Assembly (NCBI GenBank): GCA_964246985.1
Contig: CAXTSE010000006.1
Coordinates: 62,001 to 126,000, forward strand
Reading direction: 5' to 3'
Source of the DNA: CAXTSE01 sp964246985
GTDB lineage: Bacteria; Actinomycetota; Actinomycetes; Actinomycetales; Microbacteriaceae
Length of the DNA: 64,000 nucleotides
Shown piece after piece: positions 32,669 through 40,737 of this stretch; the first letter of the stretch is position 1, and each line of letters begins with the position of its first letter. The notes under the pieces are model-generated. The model ran no database searches, was not told the DNA's origin, and saw only the letters and a list, made by a program, of their open reading frames with translations. Made by a program: the position numbers and the translations under genes.

Positions 32669-33445
32669 TCAGCTCCGGGGCGGCTGGGTGGCGCGCTGCG
32701 GCTGGGTGGCCGTAGCGCTCTGGACCCTGTCCTTCGCCTGGCTGGCCTGGTCGGCGACGCTGGGCGCGTTCTGCGCTTCGCGTTGGATTTTCGGGGCCTC
32801 CTCCTCGGCCCTCGTGAGCATGCCCTCCCAGCGCTGCTGCATCGGCTTGATGAGACCGCCGCCAGCACCAACGATGATGACGCCCGCGATGATAGCGAGG
32901 ACTGCAATCAGAATCGGGGTCGTCACCGTCGTCGCGACCTCGATCTGGTTGAGCGCTGCGGTGACACCGAGGAACAGGATGAAGACCGCGACGATGTTGC
33001 CGAGGACTTTGCCGTAAGACAGTCCGCTCAAAGTGTTTTGAATCAGACCCTTCGCGCCGGCCGCGATCGCAGCGGCGATCACGATGATGATGATCGCTAC
33101 CACGATCTTCGGCAGGAAGGCGATAATGCTCCCCAGCAGGTCACTGATCGGGTTCGGTCCGAAAACGCCGAACGCGAACTGCAGGACGAAGAGCACCAGG
33201 GCGTAATACACAATCTTGGCGACGATGTCGGACGCGTCGAGCTTGGAGCCCGCCAGCGCCTTCTTGATACCGCCGCGCTCGACGAGGCGGTCGAAACCAA
33301 CCTTTTCGAGGAGCTTTTCGAGCCCCTTGGAGATCAGTTTCGCGACGATCAGGCCGACGATCAGGATCAGCAAGAAGAGGAGTGCGAGCGGAACGAAAGT
33401 GACGATGACGGTCAAGCCGTTTTGTAGCACTTCAGCGAAATTCAT
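32669..33445 (-). CDS. Mechanosensitive-channel-like membrane protein (conserved TM-helix family)
   Basis: ATG 33445 (MNFAEV) is preferred to an in-frame TTG at 33463; GAGAG lies upstream. A protein of 258 residues with about five membrane helices: residues 12-38, 75-95, 105-135, 150-170 and 175-200. The stretches GVFGPNPISDLL and GLIQNTL are typical of the TM_helix (Pfam 05552) proteins related to CmpX/MscS-like channels. The last 50 residues are a soluble Ala/Gln-rich tail. It may be controlled by the TetR gene facing it. Confidence 0.82.
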   Translation of the reverse strand: MNFAEVLQNGLTVIVTFVPLALLFLLILIVGLIVAKLISKGLEKLLEKVGFDRLVERGGIKKALAGSKLDASDIVAKIVYYALVLFVLQFAFGVFGPNPISDLLGSIIAFLPKIVVAIIIIVIAAAIAAGAKGLIQNTLSGLSYGKVLGNIVAVFILFLGVTAALNQIEVATTVTTPILIAVLAIIAGVIIVGAGGGLIKPMQQRWEGMLTRAEEEAPKIQREAQNAPSVADQASQAKDRVQSATATQPQRATQPPRS

Positions 33446-33563
33446 TGGGTAGCTCTCTTTCAAATGGATGGGCGGCGCACCACGGGTGCCTAGGCGGTTG
33501 AGTTGGTTGGGGCTGACGCTGAATCAGCGGCCGAGCCCTCTCGACCTGAGGCCGAACGGTGCA

Positions 33564-33599
33564 ACTTACGTCGTAAGCCTGATCGCTTACACCGTAAGC
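33564..33599. promoter_or_regulatory. Double palindromic operator
   Basis: CTTACG-T-CGTAAG within 33564-33578 and GCTTACACCGTAAGC at 33585-33599; the centres are 21 bp apart, two helical turns. They lie between the channel-like gene and the TetR gene and are the natural binding sites for that TetR. Confidence 0.7.
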
Positions 33600-33650
33600 A
33601 TGTACTCAAATCGCGTCGCGCAGGAGAGTATTGACACGAAGAGAGGTTCT

Positions 33651-34352
33651 ATGGGAGGGCAAGACCAACCGCCGACGAGGGGCCTCAGTCGCGAGCTGAT
33701 TGTTGCTACTGCGCTTTCGACGATTGATGACACTGGTGCACACGGCCTGACTATGCGACTACTCGCGCAGCGACTCAACGTGGAAGCCATGTCGCTTTAT
33801 AGATACGTGCACGGCAAGGAGGACCTGCTCGAGGGTGTCGTCGCGCTTCTAATGCGGGATCTCACGGACGCCCTTCTGGCCGATGAGGACGCTCACTGGC
33901 AGGGCTTCTTGCAGATGGTCGCGCACGAGGTCCGCCGCATCGCTAGTCAGCATCCGATGGCGTTTCCCCTGGTGGCGACACGACATCCAGCCGCGCCGTG
34001 GCTTCGTCCACCACTACGCAGTGTGGAAGTGGTCGATACCTTCCTTAGCAGGCTCATCGGTCAGGGTTTTTCAGACGGTCAGGCGGTGGACGCCTACCGC
34101 GCATTTAGTAGCTTCCTCCTTGGGCAGCTCCTCCTCGAGTCCGCGGTGCAAGGCGCCCGCACCGGGCCGGTCGAGGAACCCCTCGACGAAGGCGGCGCAA
34201 CGATACCCGAACGCGACGGCGGAGTCTCGCTGAGCGCGGCTCCCCAAGTGGCCCGCCTCCGGCGCCTGCTCAGCGAGGACCGAAGCCAGGAAGAGTTCGA
34301 GCTGTCTCTTCGGGCCCTTCTGGACCGGCTGGAGCGCGAACTCTCGCAGTAG
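33651..34352 (+). CDS. TetR-family regulator (TetR_C type)
   Basis: ATG 33651 with GAGAGG upstream; 233 residues. The N-terminal helix-turn-helix is clear (GAHGLTMRLLAQRLNVEAMSLYRYVHGKEDLLEGV). The C-terminal half is a ligand-binding all-helical domain of the TetR_C sort. It probably represses itself and the divergent channel-like gene through the palindromes at 33564. The ligand is unknown. Confidence 0.92.
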   Translation: MGGQDQPPTRGLSRELIVATALSTIDDTGAHGLTMRLLAQRLNVEAMSLYRYVHGKEDLLEGVVALLMRDLTDALLADEDAHWQGFLQMVAHEVRRIASQHPMAFPLVATRHPAAPWLRPPLRSVEVVDTFLSRLIGQGFSDGQAVDAYRAFSSFLLGQLLLESAVQGARTGPVEEPLDEGGATIPERDGGVSLSAAPQVARLRRLLSEDRSQEEFELSLRALLDRLERELSQ

Positions 34353-34553
34353 TCTGCGACCCCGGGCTCGCGCAACTGCTCGCTCTGAAACCGCGCGCCC
34401 TTCGTCAATATGTGGCGACTTCGACACTTGTCGACGCCCCGAGCGGCGGGGTTCGATGGCTTCCTTAGCCGATCCTGGGGCGACTTTCGATCGCGGCCTG
34501 CTTTCCGGAACACCCGCACCTGCTCACCCCAGAGGAGGCCGGCTCATCGATCT

Positions 34554-35531
34554 CTATGCTCGTGGCTGGGGCGCAAAGTACGACCGCAGGAACCGCAAGA
34601 ACTGTTCTTGCTTCCAGGCCTTCGCGTCCTTCGCGACCTTGGCGCGGGGCGCGAGGCCGTCGAATGCGTGCCATGCGCCTTCAAACTCCCGGAAGGAGAC
34701 GGGAACACCGGCTGACCGAAGGTGCTCGACATACGCGATGGTTTCATCACGGAACGGCTCGATCCCGCCTACAAATGTCAATGTCGGCGGCAGCCCGCGA
34801 TAGTCGGTTTCACGTGCCGGAGCGGCAGTCGGCGGGACATCGCCGCCGTATAGGTCGCCAAGGTACACCTTCCAGCCCGACTCGTTGCTGGTCCCGTCAT
34901 ACAGCGGCGCATCATTGTCTATCGAGGACGGTGTCCCCCGATCGTCGATCATGGGGTACAGCGGCATCTGGAAGGCGACGTTGACCTTTCCCTCGTTTCG
35001 CGCCTGGATTGTGACTGCCGCCGTCAAGCCACCGCCGGCGCTCCCGCCTGCAACGATGATCTGATCTGTCCTTACGCCCAGTTCCGCTGCGTGTTCCTTG
35101 AGCCATAGGAGCGCCATGTAGCAGTCCTCGAAGGCGGCGGGATATGGCGCCTCGGTACTCAGCCGGTAGTCCGGAGAAACGAATACGGCGTCGGTCAAGC
35201 CAAGAAGCTCCTGAATCACCATCAACTCGCCCCGTGCCGTACCAATCGAGTACCCGCCGCCGTGTATCCACAGAATGCCCGGACGGGCCGTTTCTGCTGA
35301 CGCCGATCGAGTCACGACGATCACGCTCAGGTCGGTGCCGTCGGCCCGTGGGATGCCACGCTTCGCGACGGATACCCCGCGCAGCGGCAGCATCCCGACG
35401 ATTCGCATCGCGAGTGGCGTCTTCGACCTGCGCACCTGCGCCTCCGATGACTGTCCCTTTCCGAACAGCAATCGGAATAGTTTGGCCGGGAATCGAAGCT
35501 CCGGGTCGATCATGTCCTGGGTAACACGCAT
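34554..35531 (-). CDS. HSL-type alpha/beta hydrolase (esterase)
   Basis: A protein of 325 residues, ATG 35531 after AGGAGGAGATC. Oxyanion motif HGGGYSIG, nucleophile motif GGSAGGG, late acidic/His region with PVSFREFEGAWHAFDG. These are hallmarks of the hormone-sensitive-lipase (bacterial family IV) esterases, which cleave short-chain or aryl esters. It is the last gene of the catabolic operon and may release the aromatic substrate or hydrolyse a ring-cleavage product. Confidence 0.92.
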   Translation of the reverse strand: MRVTQDMIDPELRFPAKLFRLLFGKGQSSEAQVRRSKTPLAMRIVGMLPLRGVSVAKRGIPRADGTDLSVIVVTRSASAETARPGILWIHGGGYSIGTARGELMVIQELLGLTDAVFVSPDYRLSTEAPYPAAFEDCYMALLWLKEHAAELGVRTDQIIVAGGSAGGGLTAAVTIQARNEGKVNVAFQMPLYPMIDDRGTPSSIDNDAPLYDGTSNESGWKVYLGDLYGGDVPPTAAPARETDYRGLPPTLTFVGGIEPFRDETIAYVEHLRSAGVPVSFREFEGAWHAFDGLAPRAKVAKDAKAWKQEQFLRFLRSYFAPQPRA

Positions 35532-35692
35532 GGTGATCTCCTCCTCGAGTTATCGGTTGAAGCGGCGGGGCGGTGAGATGAGCGGGGGATTTGTTGGCGA
35601 GGATCGCGAATCGGCAGAGCCGTCGCCTGCGCCACGAGAGTCATCGGTTCGGTGGCACGATTCATGTGATCGGACCTGCGCATGAGAAACGC

Positions 35693-36334
35693 TTATTGGG
35701 CGAGATCGGTCTGTAGCTGCGCGGCTGTCGCAGAGGTTACGTCGTCGACGCAGACCCCTGGCGCCAGCTCGACGAGAATCAACCCATCAGGGGTGACGTC
35801 TATAACGCAAAGATCTGTGATGATGCGATTAACACAGCCTCGGCCGGTAAGGGGAAGCGTGCATTCAGGGAGGATTTTCGCCGATCCATCCTTTGCTGTG
35901 TGCTCCATGACCACGATGACACGTTCTGCACCCGATACCAGGTCCATGGCACCCCCCATCCCTTTGACGAGCTTGCCTGGTACAACCCAATTGGCTATGT
36001 CGCCAGTAGCGGAGACCTGCATCGCCCCCAGTACCGCAGTCGTAATACGTCCGCTCCGAATCATGGCGAAACTTGCTGCGGAATCGAAGTAGGACGATCC
36101 GGCCAGTACGGTGACGGTCTCTTTCCCCGCATTGATGAGGGTGGGATCCTCTTCGCCTTCCCAGGGGTATGGGCCGACTCCGAGGATGCCGTTTTCGGAA
36201 TGCAGGACTACCTCGATACCCGCGGGGAGGTAATTGGGGATGAGGGTCGGGAGCCCGATGCCGAGATTGACATAGCTGCCGTCTCGAAGTTCCTGGGCTG
36301 CCCGCGCAGCAAGTTCGAATCTGGTGAGAGCCAT
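35693..36334 (-). CDS. 3-oxoacid CoA-transferase subunit B
   Basis: A protein of 213 residues. It has the GIGLPTLIPNYLP motif and the catalytic glutamate in SENGILG, which forms the glutamyl-CoA thioester. ATG 36334 overlaps the subunit A stop by one base (TGATG), the standard coupled pair. Together they move CoA from succinyl-CoA or acetyl-CoA to a 3-oxo acid such as 3-oxoadipate. Confidence 0.94.
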   Translation of the reverse strand: MALTRFELAARAAQELRDGSYVNLGIGLPTLIPNYLPAGIEVVLHSENGILGVGPYPWEGEEDPTLINAGKETVTVLAGSSYFDSAASFAMIRSGRITTAVLGAMQVSATGDIANWVVPGKLVKGMGGAMDLVSGAERVIVVMEHTAKDGSAKILPECTLPLTGRGCVNRIITDLCVIDVTPDGLILVELAPGVCVDDVTSATAAQLQTDLAQ

Positions 36335-37116
36335 CAGCTACCGTTCTGACGTTGACGGACGGTGATCTTCTCGATAGGACGCTCGGCAGACTGATGTGCG
36401 GTGAGTTGGATGATCCTGTCGACGTATACGCCCGGCGTGTGCACATGCTCAGGATCGATCTCGCCGGGTTCCACTAGCTCGTCGACTTCGGCAATGGTGA
36501 TGCGTGCGTTCATGGCAGCCAGGGGGTTGAAGTTGCGAGCTGATTGATGGAAAACGAGGTTCCCGTGCCTATCGCCGATGGCGGCGTGCACAAGTCCGAA
36601 GTCGGCCCTTATCGCTTGCTCGAGTACGTACTCGCGTTCGCCATCGAGCGTAGAGAATACTGCGGTCGGTTTCGCGGGAGAGTGGATGGCGACGGCGCCG
36701 TCGGGTGCGTAGCGCCAGGGGATTCCACCCTCGGATACCAGCGTGCCAACCCCGGCAGGAGTGTAGAACGCGGGGATTCCCGATCCTCCTGCTCGAAGGC
36801 GTTCGGCGAGTGTTCCCTGCGGTGTGAGTTCCACTTCGACCTCGCCGCTTAGATACTGTCGCGCGAATTCCTTGTTCTCTCCGATGTAGCTTGCAATCAC
36901 ACGGCTGATGCGCCGTTCCGCGAGGAGCACCCCCAGGCCCCAGTCGTCGACGCCACAGTTGTTGGACACCACCTCCAGTCGATCGGCCCCGAGCTCGAGC
37001 AAGGCGCGAATGAGACTCATGGGCACACCTACGAGCCCGAAACCGCCTACCGCGAGGGTCGCACCGGACGGGATGTCCGACACGGCGGAGGCGGGCGAAG
37101 GGTATGACTTGTCCAT
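36334..37116 (-). CDS. 3-oxoacid CoA-transferase subunit A
   Basis: A protein of 260 residues from ATG 37116. The N-terminal Rossmann motif is LAVGGFGLVGVPMSLIRAL, and NNCGVDDWGLG and GIPAFYTPAGVGT follow as usual for this subunit. It is coupled to subunit B. It would activate the acid produced by ring cleavage so that it can enter beta-oxidation or thiolysis. No thiolase is found in the window. Confidence 0.93.
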   Translation of the reverse strand: MDKSYPSPASAVSDIPSGATLAVGGFGLVGVPMSLIRALLELGADRLEVVSNNCGVDDWGLGVLLAERRISRVIASYIGENKEFARQYLSGEVEVELTPQGTLAERLRAGGSGIPAFYTPAGVGTLVSEGGIPWRYAPDGAVAIHSPAKPTAVFSTLDGEREYVLEQAIRADFGLVHAAIGDRHGNLVFHQSARNFNPLAAMNARITIAEVDELVEPGEIDPEHVHTPGVYVDRIIQLTAHQSAERPIEKITVRQRQNGS

Positions 37117-37201
37117 CGGCGATCCTTCCAACAGGTCTACAGTTCGACGCGGCACCGATGCACGTAGTGAAGAGCAGTGCACTGTCGATCGGCTGGTACT
37201 G

Positions 37202-38053
37202 CTATGCCGACCCAAGCGAGCGGGCAAATTCCAATTGGTGGGCGTGGAACTCCGCGGAATCGTTGTGGTGGTCGAGATTGTGGCCGGCTCCCACGATTCG
37301 CTCGGCAATGACCGACGGGGAAGCACTGAACGCCTTGGCGAACGCTGCGACGTTCTCGTCTGTGGAGAACCAGAGCGCCTCGTGCTCCGCGAGCGCGTAA
37401 TGCACTGGCGCGGTGACGGTTGCGGCGAGTCCGGCGAAGTCGGTCGTCCAACGCCCAACGACTTCGAGAAGTTCCGCGACAGGGATCAGGTCGGTGGAAC
37501 CTTCAGCGGCGTCGACTACCTCGGGGTCGTAACTTCCCTCTGGGCCATACATGAACTGGATGCGCTGGTCTTTCGAGAACGGAATTGTGGCATCGGCCGG
37601 GATGGAATTCCAGGCTGCGGTGACTTGCTCGGGCGCATCGGTGTGGATGGATGTTGCCGAGATCCCTAGAAGCGGCCAGGTGTGCGAGTGGCTGGCGATG
37701 TGGATGGCGATCGCGCCGCCCATCGAATGGCCGATCAGCACGACGCCAGAGGTCGATTCCGAGTATCGCTGCCACAGGTCGCTAATGGCCGCGTCGAGGA
37801 CGACGGCGTTCTTCGCAAATGTCACGTCACCCTCGACGGGATCGCTGCCCTGGTAGCCGGGGCGGTCGAGGGCGACGATTGAGAAGCCCGCTGCGTGTGC
37901 GGCTTCCAGGAGGGAATGTCCGGGAACGTCGAAGTACTTCGAGTTGTAGCTGCCACCCGGTATGCAGACGAGCAACGGCAGTCCCGGACCGCCCTCCTCC
38001 TCAATTCCGGTGACCGTACCGTGTGTGGTGTGCAGGCTGATGGGGTGTGACAT
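37202..38053 (-). CDS. Alpha/beta hydrolase of the catabolic operon
   Basis: A protein of 283 residues. Nucleophile elbow GHSMGG (Ser near 106), early HG-like loop CIPGGSYNSKYF, and a final His in VGAGHNLDHHND. It is similar in plan to meta-cleavage-product hydrolases and enol-lactonases, which cut C-C or ester bonds after ring opening. The context after an extradiol-type dioxygenase supports this, but the substrate is not known. Confidence 0.9.
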   Translation of the reverse strand: MSHPISLHTTHGTVTGIEEEGGPGLPLLVCIPGGSYNSKYFDVPGHSLLEAAHAAGFSIVALDRPGYQGSDPVEGDVTFAKNAVVLDAAISDLWQRYSESTSGVVLIGHSMGGAIAIHIASHSHTWPLLGISATSIHTDAPEQVTAAWNSIPADATIPFSKDQRIQFMYGPEGSYDPEVVDAAEGSTDLIPVAELLEVVGRWTTDFAGLAATVTAPVHYALAEHEALWFSTDENVAAFAKAFSASPSVIAERIVGAGHNLDHHNDSAEFHAHQLEFARSLGSA

Positions 38054-38117
38054 GGTTCTCTCCTTCGAGTTAGTAGCTTGCGATTGGGCGATGGTGTCGC
38101 ATGTTGCACCATTCGGT

Positions 38118-39236
38118 TCAATGAGTTTTTTGGCCTGCGAGCCAGATCCCTGAGATCGAGCGTGTGGCGCGAATGTCCACGGTGGGGTCCCCGGTGACGA
38201 GGAGGAGGTCTGCCCGCAGATTCGGCCTAATGGATCCGCGATCGCGGAGCCCGAATACTAGGGCAGCGGACGCGGTCGCTGCGGTGAGCACTTCGGACGG
38301 TGTGAGGCCGGCATCGACCAGGAGTTCGAACTCGTCGTGGAGTGAGCTGCCGTATTTCGGGTTCCATGGCGCTGCCGGGTCGTTGTTGGCGTCGGTGCCG
38401 GCAACGATAATCAGCCCGGCCGCGCGTGCGACTGCGATGCTTGCTCGCGCATGGGCGTACTCGACGGGCGGAGCGATGTTCAGCCGGCGAAGAATACGAA
38501 ACACCCGTCCCGCTTTGATGGCAGCGGTCGTGCCTTGAAGCATGGTGAGCGTCGGAACAATCGCTCCATTTCGAGATGCCAACGCGCTAGCTTCCTCGGA
38601 GGTGACGCTGCGGTTCACGGGCGCATGGGTGATCACATCGGCCCCAGCGTCGCTGGCGATGTTGACCGAGGTTGATGTCACCGCATGGGCGATCGCGATC
38701 AAACCCGCCGCGTGGGCCGCAACTACGAGGGCGGTGATGGTCTCCGGCGGCAGGGACGCGGTGCCGGGCATCTTGGGGTCTTCAACGATGATCTTGATGA
38801 AGTCGGAGTGGTCGCGCACTCGGTCGGCAACGAAACGCTGTGCGTCGCCCGCGTTCCGAACCGCACTGTCAGGGGGATACCCCATTTTCTTGGTGTGGGC
38901 ACCGCCCGGTGCGCTTGCGGCCAGACCCGCCCCGAACAGTTGAGGCAAGCCGGGCCGGTTTCGCAGGGAGTTGGTGACCTCCGGGTGTGCGTTGGCCATG
39001 TCGAGCGCGGTGGTGATGCCGTGTGAACGTAGCTGTTCGAGTTGCCCGACGTTGTCGATGTGCACGTGAGAGTCGATTAGACCTGGGAGCAGCACGCCAC
39101 CGCCACCGTCGATGATCTCGCCGACCGGAGCACCTCCCACGAAGGAGATACCTTCTCCGTCGATGCCAACTGTGCTGAGCGCACCCAGGTGGCCGCGGTC
39201 GAACACGCGGACGTTTGTGATCGTGGTTGACGTCAT
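38118..39236 (-). CDS. Metal-dependent amidohydrolase
   Basis: A protein of 372 residues. Metal site HxH in DSHVHID (His57, His59), probable carboxylated lysine in FIKIIVEDP, further ligands in IAHAV and ITHAP and the final Asp in AGTDAN. This is the amidohydrolase/imidazolonepropionase-like fold, with a beta-sandwich made by both ends. In this operon it may hydrolyse an amide, carbamate or lactone. Confidence 0.92.
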   Translation of the reverse strand: MTSTTITNVRVFDRGHLGALSTVGIDGEGISFVGGAPVGEIIDGGGGVLLPGLIDSHVHIDNVGQLEQLRSHGITTALDMANAHPEVTNSLRNRPGLPQLFGAGLAASAPGGAHTKKMGYPPDSAVRNAGDAQRFVADRVRDHSDFIKIIVEDPKMPGTASLPPETITALVVAAHAAGLIAIAHAVTSTSVNIASDAGADVITHAPVNRSVTSEEASALASRNGAIVPTLTMLQGTTAAIKAGRVFRILRRLNIAPPVEYAHARASIAVARAAGLIIVAGTDANNDPAAPWNPKYGSSLHDEFELLVDAGLTPSEVLTAATASAALVFGLRDRGSIRPNLRADLLLVTGDPTVDIRATRSISGIWLAGQKTH

Positions 39237-39267
39237 CGTCGTCTCATCTGCCTTGTTCGGTCCGCGG

Positions 39268-40113
39268 TCAGGTCAGTCGGTTGCGGATGGTGCCGATGCC
39301 GTCGATTGTGCTTAACAGCAAGTCCCCGCGGCTGAGATATTCGGGGGGATTCTTGCCCATTCCCACTCCGGAGGGTGTTCCCGTGAAGATGATGTCGCCG
39401 GGGTACAGGGTCGCCACCGCGGAGAGACGGGCGACCAATTCGGGGACCGCGAAGATCAGGTCTTTGGTGTTGCCGTCCTGTTTCGTCTCTCGCTGCCCGC
39501 TCACTTCCAGCTCTGTACGGAGGCTGATCTCATCCCGGTTGGGGAACTCGTCAGGTGTCACCAGAACCGGTCCGAGGGGGGCGAAGTTGGGGAACGATTT
39601 GCCCAGACTGAACTGAGGTGCCGGACCGCGCAGCTGCACCTCGCGGTCGCTGATGTCTTGACCGATGGTGAGTCCGGCCACGTAAGTCCAGCCGTCCTCG
39701 GCCGAGATGTGCGAAGCGTGCTTGGCGATAACGGCGACGAGTTCCACCTCGTAGTCGACGCTGTCGCCTGTGAGCTGAACATCGGTGTTCGGTGCTCCGA
39801 TTGAGCTGGGGAACTTGGTGAACACGACCGGATCGGTTGGAAGGGTGAAGTTACTTTCTGCGGCGTGATCGGCGTAGTTCAGCCCTATGGCGAACACTTG
39901 GCGTGGTCGCGGCACTGGCGCGTCCAGATCATCCTCGAGGAACGCTGTCGCGTCCGTGAATGGCGCGGAGGATGCCCATGCGGCGAACTCGTCCCATCGT
40001 TCGAACACTGCTTGGGGGTCGGCATCGAATCGACCATGGCTTACACGTTCGACATCCCGAGCCTGGTTATCGTCGATAAGCACGAGCCGGCCCTGTAGAT
40101 TACCGATCCGCAT
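39268..40113 (-). CDS. Fumarylacetoacetate hydrolase-family enzyme
   Basis: A protein of 281 residues from ATG 40113, which overlaps the dioxygenase stop by one base. FAH motifs: FAIGLNYADHA, DYEVELVAVI (metal-binding Glu residues), TIGQDISDRE, and GDIIFTGTPSGVG near the end. Members hydrolyse acylpyruvates or act as hydratases or decarboxylases in ring-cleavage pathways. No MhpD/E/F set is present, so an acylpyruvate hydrolase role would fit. Confidence 0.92.
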   Translation of the reverse strand: MRIGNLQGRLVLIDDNQARDVERVSHGRFDADPQAVFERWDEFAAWASSAPFTDATAFLEDDLDAPVPRPRQVFAIGLNYADHAAESNFTLPTDPVVFTKFPSSIGAPNTDVQLTGDSVDYEVELVAVIAKHASHISAEDGWTYVAGLTIGQDISDREVQLRGPAPQFSLGKSFPNFAPLGPVLVTPDEFPNRDEISLRTELEVSGQRETKQDGNTKDLIFAVPELVARLSAVATLYPGDIIFTGTPSGVGMGKNPPEYLSRGDLLLSTIDGIGTIRNRLT

Positions 40114-40721
40114 CAGTACACCTCGGGGAGGAAGAGTTCGGGAATGACAGCAGGAACGTATTCGCCGGCGCGCGCACGGGCGTGGATCTCCTCGAACGTG
40201 AGGCCACTTTCGCGGGCGTCGACGAGCTTGTCCGGGTCGAAGTGCGCGCCAATCGGATTCTCGGCGAACTCGAGCGACGACCACATCCATTCCTTCGATC
40301 GGGCCCAATCCCCGAATGTGTCCACCTGAATCTCGACACCGTTTCCGTCAGGGTCCTGATAGTAAATCGACATGGTCATTCCGTGATCGAGGGTGAGAAA
40401 GGGAACAATCCCGTGCCCGCGGAGCCGAACATAGTTGTCCAGCCACTGATCGAAATCGGCGTACTCGAACGCCGTGTGGTGGAGCCCTGCTGTGTGACCC
40501 TTGTCCTCAGGTGTCTTGATACCGGGAGGAGACAGGAACGCGATGCGGTGGTTGGCGGCGTCGTTGGTCAGCCAGGCTGCTTCTTCCCCGTAGTACGTGG
40601 GGGTGAGGCCAACGGCAAGGCCGTACCATTCGACCATCGCGTCCAGACGGGTCGTCAGGAATGTGGTGTGGTGAAATACCGGGGCGATGACCGGCCTATC
40701 CGTAGCCCGATTCTGCGACAT
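40113..40721 (-). CDS. VOC-family extradiol-type dioxygenase
   Basis: A protein of 202 residues. Iron ligands are likely His18 (FHHTTF), His82 (LHHTAF) and Glu130 (GNGVEIQ), the 2-His-1-Glu set of catechol 2,3-dioxygenases. It is shorter than classical two-domain enzymes of about 300 residues, so the substrate may be unusual. It lies between the monooxygenase (16 nt) and FAH genes. Confidence 0.88.
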   Translation of the reverse strand: MSQNRATDRPVIAPVFHHTTFLTTRLDAMVEWYGLAVGLTPTYYGEEAAWLTNDAANHRIAFLSPPGIKTPEDKGHTAGLHHTAFEYADFDQWLDNYVRLRGHGIVPFLTLDHGMTMSIYYQDPDGNGVEIQVDTFGDWARSKEWMWSSLEFAENPIGAHFDPDKLVDARESGLTFEEIHARARAGEYVPAVIPELFLPEVY

Positions 40722-40737
40722 TGCTTTCTCCTCTTAT

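Noticed and set aside
36334..37458. Longer start for CoA-transferase subunit A
   Set aside because: The extra N-terminal 114 residues overlap the upstream hydrolase gene and have no family match; ATG 37116 begins the known domain.
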